Shown in pieces: positions 21,583-33,276 of a stretch of 64,000 nt of DNA; within the stretch, counting starts at the first letter, position 1; every line of letters begins with the position of its first letter. Below the pieces are notes generated by a model. It did no database searches. It saw only the letters and a list, made by a program, of their open reading frames with translations, and was not told the origin of the DNA. A program made the position numbers and the translations under genes. Source of the stretch: Isoetes taiwanensis (Eukaryota > Streptophyta > Lycopodiopsida > Isoetales > Isoetaceae); contig JAJEKV010000015.1 in assembly GCA_021234155.1 (NCBI GenBank), positions 11,428,101-11,492,100 of the forward strand. The letters are read 5' to 3'.

Positions 21583-24500
21583 AGCTCTCTCAATATCATT
21601 ACCTGGAATCTTCAAGGAATAAATGATTCCAGCAAAAGGGATAGACTTAAGGTTTGCCTATCCTCCCTTATCCCTGATTTTCTTCTCCTTCAGGAGCATA
21701 AACTTCATGATGCTGATTTCAGTTCTAAAATTGCCAGGACCCTCCCTCCAGGTATGGAGACTTGGGCCCTCTCAGCCAACATCAGTTCGGGTGGGATTGC
21801 AATCTGCTGGAAAAAGAGTCTTAATATTACTGATCAGTATATGGTTAATGATGACTCAGGTAGATGGCAGATTTTATGCTTCAAGTTTGACAACCTCAGA
21901 ATAGCCATCATCAACATCTATGCTTACAACAATCCTACTGAGAGAACGGATATTTGGAACAAGATCAAAAACAGTTTAAGCAATGTCGAGGTGGATGACA
22001 TCATAATGGGAGGTGATTTCAATATGGTTACTCATAGTTTCATGAAAAATGACAATTTCAGACCCCTCTCCTCGGAGGAATTCAACTCTTGGTCTGATCT
22101 GATCTCTCTTAATAACCTCACCTTAGCTAGAACCTCCCCAAATGATTTCAGCTGGACTGATCATAGGATCAATCCGATCTGCTGCCTTCATGACAGATTT
22201 TATTTAAGCGAGAATTTATGGAATTCTAGTAGCAGAGTCACTAATCTGAATGGCTACACGCTTGCTGACCACTTCCCTCAGCTCATCTCCATTCAAAGAA
22301 ACAGTGGGGCTGCCACCAAAAGGAATTCCTACTTTAAATTGAATACTCAGTTGATTAACCATCCAGACTTCAGAGATATAATTTTGGAAATGGTTAACTC
22401 AATAGAAAAGCCTTATGGGAGCTATGGCTGGATGTCATGGTGGTGCAACACAGCCAAGCTAATCAAAGACAAGCTCAAGATTTGGGGGAAGGAAATCCAT
22501 ATTGCCAAGATGGCCCACCTGAACAGCCTCAAAAATCTTCTCCCGAATACTGTTGGGGAAGAATACAACAGAATTAGTCTAGAAATCGAGGCCGAAGAAT
22601 TAAGGATTGCTGCAGGTTGGAGACTCAAATCCAAGATCACTGAGCTTAAGGAGGACGAGAGAGCTCACTCCAAATACTTCTTTGTTAAAGCCAAGGGCAG
22701 AACCAGAAGAAATCATATAGACGAGATCATGGTCAATGGTATTAAAATTAATGGGGATGATAACCTCAAAATCGTTGCCACTAATCATTTTACTAAAATC
22801 ATGGGCACCATTTCAGATTCATATCAGCAAGACAGTGAGAACTTCATCAAAATGGAGGAAAGAGTTACTCATGATCAGAATATTGCTCTAACAAGTTTAT
22901 TTTCTCTTGATGAACTTAGCAAAGTGGTTCACGACATGAAGAATGGTAAATCCCCAGGACCAGACGGTCTTCCCACTGAATTCTTTAAAGCCACCTGGGA
23001 TTTTCTGGGACCTTACATCCTGAATGTCGCCAATGAGTTTATAATGAGAAAAAAGATGGATGAAAGAATTAACACCAGCTTCATCACCTTGGTCCCCAAT
23101 ATTCCTGAACCCATCTCTTTTTCGGACTATAGACCTATTTCTCTTACTAATGTCATGTATAAGATTATTTCAGGTGCAATTACTCAGAGGCTGAAAGAGA
23201 TTCTGAATAACATCATAAGTCACAGTCAATCGGCCTATTTGAAAAGAAGGAATATTATGGATAATGTAGTTACTGCAACCCTCGGCCTCAGATGGGCAAA
23301 AGACTCTAAACAAGAGATTGCTCTCCTTAAGCTTGACATCACCAAAGCATTTGATATGGTCAACTGGGATTTTCTCAAACTATGCTGCAGCAAACTTGGC
23401 TTCAATATCAGTACAATTAATATTTTTACAGCAATTCTCAACAACTCCTCTTCCTCGGTTCTCATCAACGGAGAATGCAGTCCTTTCTTCAACATTAGAA
23501 GAGGAGTTAAGCAGGGCTGCCCCCTTGCCCCATTTCTCTTTATTATAGTGATGGAAGCCCTCCACAGCAGTCTGCAAGCAGCAAAAGAAGAGGGCACAAT
23601 AACAGGTTTGTACCTCCTTACAAATGATATTACTGATCAATTCCTCAATGGGCATTTTGCAGATGACACCTTTATCCTTTTATCTATGGACCTCCAATCG
23701 ATTAATCAGACCAAGGAGATTTTAACTGCCTTTGGGAAATTTTCTGGCTGCAACATCAATCCGACTAAATCCAAGATTACTTCCCACAACCCTGATCTGG
23801 GGGCTCAGGCTGCCACCCTACTTGATTGCAGTTTTAGTCCCTCTAATGCTCACTCTAAGCTGTTTGGCATTCCATTTGCCATCCGTTCTAATGCTGCAGA
23901 CTTATGGAATAGCATCATCGAGAAATTCTATCACAAAGTTGACACCCTCAACTCAAAGTTTCTTTCTAAAGCAGGCCGGGCAATCCTAGCAAATTTAGTC
24001 ATTGCCTCAACTCATGTATATCAATCCTCCTTCATCCTTGCTCCTAAGAAGGTATACAGAAAGCTTCAAGGAATTCTCGGAAGGTTTATTTCCTGTGGCA
24101 GCAACAAAAAATGCTGGACACCTGTCTCTCTGGAAGAATGATGCAAACCCAGGTCTGAGGGAGGTTTAGGCATTATCAACATTGAGAGGCATGCCACAGC
24201 ACTGGCAGCTAAATATTTCTTCAAGGCCATCACTGACAACATTCAGCATCCGGTTATAGTCCTCATTAAGCACTATATCCTCAAATGCAAACCTTATGGA
24301 TGGAATATCAAAATGTTGCTTCCTGATGCAGCCTTTTTTTATCTCAAGATCCCCACCAACATTCCTCTTTTGATTAGAAAATGGATTAGGGCTTGGCAGC
24401 AGGTAAAAGGCATGTTTTCATGGAAGAAAGGTATCTCTCCTTCTCAATATATCTTCTGGAATCCTTACCTCCTTGGAGAAAATAGCACCCACTGTCTTAT

Positions 24501-25225
24501 CAGAAATTTTCCAGATCAAGCGAAACTATGGCAAGATAAAGGTTTGATTACAATTTCAGATTTGTTTGATGCTAACGGTCCTATTCCTTTCGATTCCTCC
24601 ATTATTAGATATGAAGATGAAAGTAGCAGATCTCTTTATAATGCTATTCTAAGATACATTTCTCAAGCAGAATGGAATAACAGCGACATTACTTGGCAAT
24701 TTAAAGGGAGACTCTTCTTCAAAGTCAAGGACACTTACAAGTATCTGATGAGAGAACAAACGATGAGCATCCACCTAAAATGGGGAATATCTTATGAACG
24801 CTGCAGATCTAATCTCATACACCTCTGGAAATCTCCAATCAATCCGAAAGTCTATATGGCAATTATGGCATAAGAGCTTAGCCACAAATTGCAAATGCTT
24901 CAGCTGTAAATTTTCAAATTCTAATATCTGTCCTAGGTGCCTCTCTTATGCAGAAAATGAAGACCATTTATTCAGATCATGCTTCTGGTCCCAATGGACA
25001 ATTGAAATCTCATCTGAAGCTCTTCAACTCAATCTATCCTTGGACAGTTCTGAAGCCGACTTCTTCATACCAGACTTCCCCAGACATTGGAGCTTTTACA
25101 TCCTTCTCTGGAGAATTTGGAAAGGCAGAAACAAGCTGGTTTTCTGCAATGAAATAATATGGCCTCAAACCATTCTCTCCCAAACCAACTATGATGTATC
25201 TTGGATTTATAAAATTAACTCATAA
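21583..25225 (+). pseudogene. LINE ORF2: endonuclease, RT and zinc finger
   Basis: The endonuclease/exonuclease/phosphatase domain begins ITWNLQGIND at 21598 and has LLQEHK (metal-binding Glu), GGDFNMV and the LADHFPQL end. No ATG precedes this domain after the upstream stop; the first in-frame ATG is 21754, inside it, so the original start is mutated or unusual. The RT shows FSDYRPISLTNV, LLKLDITKAFDMVNW, GVKQGCPLAPFLF and FADD. A TGA at 24139-24141 replaces what is probably a Trp codon, and a frame change near 24870 precedes the zf-RVT motif CPRCLSYAENEDHLFRSC. RT and endonuclease would carry out target-primed insertion. This copy is disabled by those two breaks. Confidence 0.9.
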
Positions 25226-25875
25226 GCTTTTTTATCTTGCAGGAAAATTCTTCCTCATGAGCAGACGGATCTCCTTCCCAAACAAGAAGTATGAAGACAT
25301 CCAGAAATGGATTGCTGATTTTCCGACAGGCTGCTCCCTCCATCATTTTGAAGAAGATTGTGACTGCACCTGCTCGTGTGCCCTTGGACCAGATCTGAAG
25401 AGAGAATTCACATGTCAGGCTACGGATGCAGCGGGAAAATATAACTTTGCCAAATCAAGAATATGTCCATGTCTCTATTGCAAGATGACAATGATCACAA
25501 GGGGGCCAGACCCCTTAGATGAAGCTGGTTACTCATCTGGTTAGCCCCAAATTGCCTCAATTTCTATCATCAGATCCGATGAGCTTGACATCATGATGAA
25601 GAAAACTCAAAACTATGTTAATCTCTGCCACCTCTGTGCAGAGTTCTTGATTTCTGTTTTCTGTTTTATAACCTCTTTCTTCAACGGTTGGATTAGTTAA
25701 AACTAATTCCATTTACCATATGGCAATCTTACGCCTTAGTAATTGGACATATCTAGTTTTCTAAGCCTCATATTTATGATGGCTAGTTTTGGGTGGACAC
25801 TCCCCATGTAAGTAGTCAATTTTGTTCTCCTTTTTAAAATATAAATATAATACCATCCTTCAATAAAAAAAAAGA
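25226..25875 (+). other. LINE 3' region with Cys-rich C-terminal ORF
   Basis: An ORF at 25191-25544 overlaps the end of ORF2 in another frame and encodes a Cys-rich segment (CDCTCSCALG, then ICPCLYC) similar in layout to the Cys-rich module of ORF1. The remaining 330 bases are AT-rich 3' UTR ending in the A-rich tail. Confidence 0.6.
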
Positions 25876-25891
25876 CAAAATACAGAGATGC

Positions 25892-26340
25892 CTTTCTATG
25901 CACTACCTTAAAACTATTTTTCTCTTTAAGAATTTAAAATTGTGGTTGCACCAATGCACCTATATTTCAAAAATATAAATTTTTTTAGATCATTTCATCC
26001 TCATGTTAAAAAAATTCCCACAGAAGTGGAAATTGGACCCCCACCCAATAGGGTTGAAGCCCTCCAAACCCCCCATGCCAACCACTAAAGGGCGGGCATC
26101 TATCATGTCATATATTGTTCTTGAATATCCTTAAGGTACACCTTCCTAGAAAGTTCTAGGATGTCCTAGATAGTTTTAGAGTGTTCTAATTATTCTAGAA
26201 ACTTCTAGAATATTCTAAAAATTTTAAGAATAAGCTTTAACTCTAGCACGGATAAGCACCTCAACCTAAAACAGAAGTTGCTAAAAATAGTAAAAGTTGA
26301 AAAGTTTCTAAAAACAATAAGTTTTTGCTAGAACCTAAGG
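25892..26340. other. Dispersed repeat sequence, no gene
   Basis: Contains a copy of the dispersed phrase shared with 10090-10165 (GCCCTCCAAACCCCCC) at 26049-26066. TTCTAGAA-type motifs cluster at 26150-26220. No ORF is supported. Confidence 0.5.
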
Positions 26341-26690
26341 ATATCTGCATAAGATCTTTGAGAATTTAGAGGAATCTTCATAGGAACTGGAGGAATCTCA
26401 TAGAATCTAAGGGAATCTTAGAGAATCTAGGGCAAACTCATAGAATCTGAGGGAGCCTGTGGGAATCTTCATAGAATATAAAGAAATCTAAAACAAGCCA
26501 CCGAGAATCTCACAAAATCTAAGGGAATTTTCATAAAGTCTTCGAGAATTTGGAGGAATCTAATAAAATCTAAGAATATTCATAGAATATGAGGGAATCT
26601 CATAAACTCTTAGGGAACTTAAGGGTATCTCATAAAATATAGGGTAGCCTAAGGAAATATTCATAAAGTCTATGGGAATCTTCATCTGGA
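26341..26690. repeat. Degenerate short tandem repeats
   Basis: Units of about 20-25 bp of the form AATCTAAGGGAATCTTCATAG recur more than ten times with drift. It is a decayed minisatellite. Confidence 0.75.
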
Positions 26691-26720
26691 ATGGCGAAAT
26701 TACCTTAGGGACCAAGTTAT

Positions 26721-26846
26721 ATGGTCAATTTTGATAACAAAAGAAATAAGAACACTCTACATGGCGGTATTCTGCAGCTACCCCCTAAGCCAATTGACTA
26801 CGAATGTGTTGGACATGAGCTACTTTGGCACTTCTTGAAGAAGGAG
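26721..26846 (+). pseudogene. Unrecognised coding-like fragment interrupted by the gypsy element
   Basis: A frame from 26721 (HGGILQLPPKPIDYE, GHELLWHFLKKE) is broken at the gypsy insertion. Beyond the other LTR the same frame resumes after the target duplication with CSSAHETCSE and then a stop at 40612. The phrase faintly recalls the start of a NAC-type domain (LPP...E-L-x-x-x-L-K-K), but I cannot assign it. Confidence 0.3.
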
Positions 26847-27733
26847 TGTAGAAGGAATAATTTGTTCAGAATTGGGCATTTTGGGTGGAAACGTGATCAA
26901 GCGAGCAATGCCATGTGATTTTACCATGTTAAATTGCATAAAAATAGCATATTTGGCATATTTGAATGTTATTTGAAGATGTAACCTTGAAGGATTTATT
27001 TTTATAATAGTGGAAAATATGGGAAGCTAAGAAGAGCATATTTATTTAATCTAATGGTGGAGATTTATGGAAAACTAATGGTGGAGATTAAAAGCCCTCT
27101 ACTATTGAAAAGGCATAAAGGCAAAAAAAAGGGTTACGGTTGCGGAGTCTAGGCCGATCAGGGAAGAGAGGAGCGGATATAGGAGAGCAGCCACCGGATT
27201 TGGAAAGGGCAGGAATGGATCAGAGAAAGAAGCAAACCAGGCAGGAAGCATTTAAGGGAAGTGGCCGACCATTATTCTGTTAGAGAGCAGGAAAAGCAGA
27301 AGCGTATCAGAGCAGAGCATTCCAGGGGAAGATCCGATCACAGCAGAGGAGGGGAGCAGTCGAACATGTCGCAGAATCATGCTGAAGATCTTCTGATACA
27401 TTTCGTGGCTATTTGATCATGCTGTATTCAGAGATAAGTCTGTTACAAATTTTATTATTCAATTCTAAAACTATGAATGTGATTCCTATTGCCAAACTGC
27501 CTGTGTTTATGGCTTGTTTATGGGATAAGTGCTATGAATAATTGGTGTATTCAGATCTGAAACTATGGAATATAATTCTGGTTCATTATCATATTACTTG
27601 TTATGAAATGTCTCCTGTGAATCTTTAAATCTTTATCGCTATATATCTGGATACCAGGGTTCAATTCCCTGTGTATTGATAATGAATTATCTGCTTTGCT
27701 ATATTGTTCCTACACACACGAAAACCGTCTACA
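26847..27733 (+). repeat. 5' LTR of the gypsy element
   Basis: 887 bp, nearly identical to 39710-40582. Differences include a 14-base segment (AGTCTGTTACAAAT region near 27440) missing from the 3' LTR and a few substitutions, which suggests a fairly recent insertion. The sequence after it (TGTTTGGTGGCTTCGCCCGG) is where a primer-binding site should lie; TGGTGGCTTCGCCCGGACC is a candidate whose tRNA I cannot identify. Confidence 0.95.
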
Positions 27734-27829
27734 TGTTTGGTGGCTTCGCCCGGACCAGGCTTAGAGTGAGTGAGATTATCTCATGCATAAACTTTGCATC
27801 TGGAAAGAACGGGGAATGATTAATAATTA

Positions 27830-28016
27830 TTAGGGAAAACTACCAAACTACCCTTATGAGTTTATGTAATTACCAAAATGCCATTATGAGTTTCAAAATT
27901 ACCAAAATGCCCCTACACACCTACTATACACAAGGGCATTTTGGTAATTTTGAAACTCATAAGGGCATTTTGGTAATTACACAAACTCATAGGGATATTT
28001 TGGTAGTTTTCCCTAA
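27830..28016. mobile_element. Fold-back MITE in the gypsy leader
   Basis: TTAGGGAAAACTACCAAA at the left end is inverted at the right end as TTTGGTAGTTTTCCCTAA. The two arms, about 80 bp each, pair almost throughout (repeated ATTACCAAAATGCC / GGCATTTTGGTAAT) around a short AT-rich loop near 27915-27935. It has no coding capacity. The target duplication is unclear because the flanks are AT-rich. Confidence 0.85.
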
Positions 28017-28176
28017 TTTTATTATTTGCTTGTCTGAATAATTGCTTGCATACTTGCTTCTGAATAAATTATGTTTCACTGGGAATAGTATTTGGGGATA
28101 GAAGCGCCATGCTAAACAGAAGAGTGAGAGTGCCACTGTTATAGATGGGACATGCCACCCATAAAACCTGTGATGT

Positions 28177-29970
28177 ATGAATCCATCATTCACTAAAGAG
28201 CAAAGAGAGAAGCAAGCTCAATTAAGACAAGAAAGATATAATAGACGCCAGCAACAACAAGAGGAGGAAGATCTTCAGTTAAAAACACTATTTCATAGGA
28301 CTAGCCATTCTGAAAATCACATTTCACAAAATACACAAAATATGAGTACATCATCTGTCAAATCAGCGCGCATGCGCTATGGTACTTTTAGTGGCCAGGT
28401 AGGAGAAGACCATGATGCACATGTTAGCCATTTTCTTACGGTGAGTGAGGCAAATCAAGAGAATACAAACACGAGGCGATTAAGATGGTTCCCGACCACG
28501 TTGATGGGTGGAGCTTGAGTGGTATCGCCACTCATTGAAGAATACCACTTATGCTACTTGGAAGGAATTGGAAGAAGCATTTCTAGAAACTTTTAGAACT
28601 GCGGGGTTTATAGATAGATGGATGACGAAGTTACAAGACTTCACCATGTTGCCAAACGAAGTCTATTCAAAGTTATGTTAATAGATTTCGTAGACTCTTG
28701 GGTAAGAAACCTAAACCACCAGATGTCGAATATCAGATTAGATGGTTTACTAAAGGACTTCCTAGCCACATGAGCTTTTACGTAAAAATGCAGTCCCCTG
28801 CATCCTTAGAAGCAGCAATTAAAATTGCATCCCAACTAGAACTGGCAGGGATGAATTATATGAGAAACCCACAAATGAATGCTAATATGACAAGCATCCC
28901 TAGTTTCTATCGCCAATGGGGCAAAGTTTCTTTGCTACACCTAATATTCCAGACATACATGTCCATTATGCAGCCCCTCAATTAGTTGATTATAGTAGAA
29001 TGCCTTACGGAGCAACTTCTAGAGGGTTGGTGCAGCCACAAATAGCTCCAAATCAGCCTCCTATATCTGATCTTCAGACAACTATTAGGCAAACTATTGA
29101 TGAGGTCTTGAAAACGGAGTTGAGTAAGCAATTATCTTCAATTAGAACACCTCGTAATTTAGAGCCCAAGCCCCGTAGAAATGTATGGTGTGTTCAATGT
29201 CAAGGTTATGGTCATTTTCCCAATGAGTGTCCTTTGACCAAGCCTAGGACATGGTGCAATTATTGTTGTAGGAGTAACCATAATGATAATGATATTATTT
29301 CCAAAGAAGATAGGAGAGTTGATCCAAATGAGGACAAATGTGAGACCTCTTTGTCCCAAAACCCGTCTAGCACCCCTAGCTATTATATTCAACCCGCTAT
29401 GGTAGAGCCCGATTGGACAAATGCCGCCATTAGTTCACATTTATGCTGCTAATCCATCTACACAAGGGAGAAATAATACACCCAATAGGTTCTCAAAGGC
29501 CGGCACCAAGACAATCAAGGTCCCAACAACCTATTAGATGTTTCAGATGCCAGGAAGAGGGACACATAGCTCCTAATTGTCCCAATCCACGAAAAGAAGT
29601 AGGTTTTGAACCTGTGTGTGGCATTTGCAATACCCAGGGGTTACACTCACAAGATAGGTGTCCACATGTATTGTCACCGCGATCTATGGAAAACGGATCT
29701 AAGGGGAAAGAAAAAATCCTTGACTCTAATTTATGTGAACCAATAGAGGAAAACTCATGCCCTATCTATCAGATGCAATTGAATCCTAGTAATCAGAGAA
29801 GGAGTAGACGTGTGAGGTTTGAAAAGCCCGAATTCTTAGGATTGGGTGACACCCAAAACACACCCCAAGAGACTTTGCATGACACACCCACATTTAAAGA
29901 ACTTAAAGGCATTATGGATCGAGGGAAACTCCTCTTTTCCAAGCGAGAAAGAGTCCGGAGAGCAACTTAG
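28177..29970 (+). pseudogene. Gypsy Gag
   Basis: Starts with a Gln/Glu-rich basic stretch (REKQAQLRQERYNRRQQQQ). The capsid core (MRYGTFSGQVGEDHDAHVSHF, WKELEEAFLETF) is cut by frame changes near 28515 and 28670. Downstream are two zinc knuckles, CVQCQGYGHFPNEC at about 29190 and CFRCQEEGHIAPNC at about 29538, with further Cys/His pairs between and after them. A frame change near 29440 separates the knuckles. Gag would package the element RNA; this copy cannot make it in one piece. Confidence 0.85.
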
Positions 29971-31129
29971 GAAACCAAGGAGTAGAAGGAAATACAAGAA
30001 AATTTCAAACTTTCTAAAGACATGCCTACTTATGATATATTGGCTGATTTAGGCAATATTAGACCCACTATCACTTTTTTTGCATTTGTTGTCTTTATCC
30101 CCTCCATGTAGAAAGGAAGTGGTCGGCTCTCACGATTGCAAAAGGACGATATCTGTTAATTCCATATGGCCCTCTTTGTTTGATATGAAATCGCCATCTG
30201 TGCATGTTGTTATAGGGGATTTAGGGCTAGATTCTCTTTGTGATCGGCGGCGGATGCAGGGTTAACATTATGCCGGAAGAAACTCTTGAAGATTAGACCT
30301 ACCTGCACCTTCTCCTGTGTATTTTAGAGTAAGGATGGCTGATCAGAGACGAGTAAAACCTTTAGGCATGATTACCGGTGTAAAAACCATGATTGCAAAT
30401 CTTGTGTTCTATGTGGATTATGTAGTTTTGAAAGCTACCACCACGGTATGTTCTTATCCATTATTATTAGGCCGACCATGGTTGTTGCAGGCCAGAGCAA
30501 TACACGATTGGCATAGAGGGATTTTAGTTATTGGTGATGGAAATAATAGGGTGGAAATTACAGTGAGTGAAATGCCAAAAGCTGTTGCACAATTTGAAGT
30601 AGAATCTGATTCCAGTGACGATGATAGTGAAAGTAGTGATGACAATGATCATAATTATAATCCAGATAGTGCATATGCAAATGTAGCATCCTCTAGTGAG
30701 CCACAAGAGGATATGACCTTGAAAGAAGGTGTGTACGAAGTTTATGATGATGCAGTTGTAGACTTGGAGGATACAATTCTAAATTTCATGGGTGTTATAG
30801 ATGTTAACCAAGTTGAAGTGGAGAAAGAATGTGAGGAAGAAGAAGGAGATATTAAACAAGATAAATATCCTGATTATTTCACGAAGTGCACAATTCAAGA
30901 GATCAAGGTGGAAAAGAAGCCTGCGCATGAAATTAGTCAATATGAAACCTTCTCACAACCTCCCAAGGTGCAAGAAATTAACCTCGGGAAAGGAGGAGAA
31001 GTAAAGACAATAAAGTTAGGGGCTAATGTCACTGGGGATTTGTATGACAATTGTGTCGCCTTATTTTCAAAATATCAGGACATTTTTGCGTGGTCATATG
31101 ATGATTTGAAGGGCATTAATACGTCCTTA
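29971..31129 (+). pseudogene. Gypsy protease and start of RT region
   Basis: The retropepsin region lies near 30230-30280. In the correct frame it reads VIGGGCRVNIMPEET, so the catalytic Asp of the usual D-G-G motif is Gly, and the frame is shifted there. The downstream LLLGRPWLLQARAIHDW box is intact. An acidic linker follows at 30590-30850, then a protease-RT connector ending FAWSYDDLKGI at 31110. The CACTA element interrupts the frame after 31129. RT continues at 36177. Confidence 0.82.
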
Positions 31130-31139
31130 CACTATCAAG

Positions 31140-31440
31140 AGAATAACGGTTCTGCGTCAGGAAAATCGTCAGATAGTCTTCACAAAACAGGCAAGTGCCC
31201 GGACCCTAGTGGCTGACGATTTGCCTGATGACTATTATCTGACAATAAAATGACAATAAAACGTCAGAATTTTCGTCAGAAATATCGTCAGGTTTATCGT
31301 CAGATTTCTGACGATTTTGTGTCAGAAATATCATCAAGTTTCTGACAATTTTGCGTCAAAACAAACGTCATGAAAAACGTCACAAAAAACGTCACAAAAA
31401 TCATCACAAAAATCGTCACACTTTTCGTCAATAATATCGT
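31140..31440. repeat. Left sub-terminal CGTCA array
   Basis: More than fifteen CGTCA or near-CGTCA motifs, mostly with CGTCA on the plus strand and a few as TGACG, spaced 10-20 bases apart. In CACTA elements such arrays bind the transposase. Confidence 0.85.
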
Positions 31441-31686
31441 CACTACTTTTTGTATTGCTAGTGCTTTTTGTATTGCTTTTTGTATAAATATATAGGCGTC
31501 TATTAGAGAACAAATGATCCAGGCTTACTTTCAGCATAGGATTATGCAAACTATGAAGGCAACAAACAGAACAAAAGAAAATAAGGCAAGGAAGAAAAAT
31601 GAGATAAAATATCTTTCATTATTAATGCACAAGGAGTTCATATCATCATTGCTAATAAATCTGCCAATATCGTCACATGCTGGAAT

Positions 31687-33276
31687 TTAGTTCGTCTATA
31701 TCTACTGTCTTTGGTAGAGAAATAAACTGCTCAACATCAACCGCTGGATAAAGAACAGATGGGCAGATCCCTTTGGCCATCAGGCTTCTGAATGTTTTCT
31801 GAAATATAGCTGAAGTAAATTTACTATTCACCAACACATGGTCTGCCATACCTGCAATGCATAAAGATCTAGTCTTATTATGCAAGTTTTAAGATCAAGT
31901 CCTCGCATACAAAATTTCAATCATCAGATATACAATATTAACAAATAACTCAACCATGCTACCTGTAGTAGTTTCTTCGAGCCAATCAATGGGTCCCATA
32001 TATACCTTTTGCAATATGGTATCATAATGCGCAAGGAGCAAATCTGGAAAATGGCAATAAAAAATGACCTGGAACCAGAATAAAGGGAGATGACCACATG
32101 AAAATATTTCACATAATTTACTAGACTAATTGTGTCCAAACACCTTCCTCACCTTGGATGACCTTATAAGTTTTAATATTGGTATTACAGCCGAGACTTG
32201 ATCCACAAGCACAATATCAAATGCGGGCCAGAAGAGAATTAAAGAAAGGGTCACAATGATGCATCTTATATATGCACAAAGAGCATGCAATTTGCGAAAT
32301 AGATGTCGGGGCACAAAAGCACCATAAACACTCACTGGAAAGCTTCCTGCATTGGTTGAAGTTCAATAATGATTGTGTGCGCAAGAAGATAACACGACAA
32401 GGACTCTGTCAATAAACTGGAAACAACAAAAAACTCCAAAGAATTGCATCCTGTTACTGGATCTGATAGAAAAACCTATCTCTGAGTGGGCTGCTTTAGT
32501 TCCATATAATTTCAACCTTGCAAAACCTATCATACAGGCTATGCGAACCACGTCAGAGATAATTATTTAATGTCAGCATGCAGCAGCAGCATGTTAATAT
32601 TTAAAATATGCCTTGTATCATTGCAAATGCACGTCCTTATGTTGACTAAAAAAATCTTTTCCCAGGATCAGCCAGAGCTAAGAGTAAGATTTCATGATGC
32701 ATAAACGTAAAGACCATGTTGTCCCACATAGTCCATGTCTTCATTTGTCAAATAACTTAGTTCTCGCAAAGTCAAGCATTGTGAGGACGCATCTACAAGC
32801 TGAAAACAGAACTGAGTCCAAGCAACAGCATTTTAGACAACATACCATCAATTGTTTCCTCAAAACAACGCTTTTCGGTCATGATATGCTGTAAAGATAT
32901 GAACATGATGCCCATAAGCTTTTAGTTTCGTTGCTGCATCAACTATGGGCCTTTCTGCACCTCCTATAAAAACACGAATGTATCATCAGGCCTTTCCGAA
33001 GCACTCTATCAACATGTCCAACAAAACTAAACTGTTCCCAACAAACAAGCATGCATCCTGTTTCTGCTTTCTTACTTATACCCTAATGTTTCAACTCAGT
33101 TCAGAATTTAAGAATATGCAATTAATAACAGTTAAAGGAATAGGAAATACAAACAAACAAAAATCAAGCGCACAAAAGACATTAGAAGATCAAAATTTAA
33201 GAAAATGATGGATGAAACATACCTATTCCAAGATCTGGATGGAAAATCGTATACGCATAGAGCAAGTAGGGGCCAT
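31687..33276 (-). pseudogene. ALG2: Captured ALG2 mannosyltransferase, exons 1-5
   Basis: ALG2 adds alpha-1,3 and alpha-1,6 mannose to the dolichol-linked glycan on the cytosolic face of the ER. Five exons with GT-AG borders fit: 33223-33276, 32846-32963, 32153-32346, 31963-32069 and about 31688-31851. They encode HPDLGIG, GAERPIVDAATKLKAYGHH, VSVYGAFVPRHLF, a hydrophobic segment before FDIVLVDQVSAVIP, YCHFPDLLL, and MADHVLVNSKFT to VLYPAVDVEQF. The C-terminal half, the donor-binding GT4 domain, is absent. One-base frame errors in exons 1 and 2 break translation. Retained introns show capture at DNA level. The fragment is transcribed, if at all, against the gypsy element. Confidence 0.9.

Larger units (their letters stand above)
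18674..25875 (+). mobile_element. Full-length plant L1-type LINE
   Basis: The element is bounded by a 16-bp target duplication, CAAAATACAAAGATGC at 18658-18673 and CAAAATACAGAGATGC at 25876-25891, one mismatch. It has a 5' UTR of about 750 bases, a DUF4283-like ORF1, an ORF2 with endonuclease, RT and zinc finger, and an A-rich tail (AATAAAAAAAAAGA) at its 3' end. It inserts near the copia relic. Frame breaks in both ORFs mean that it is inactive, but the few breaks and well-kept target duplication suggest moderate age. Confidence 0.92.
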
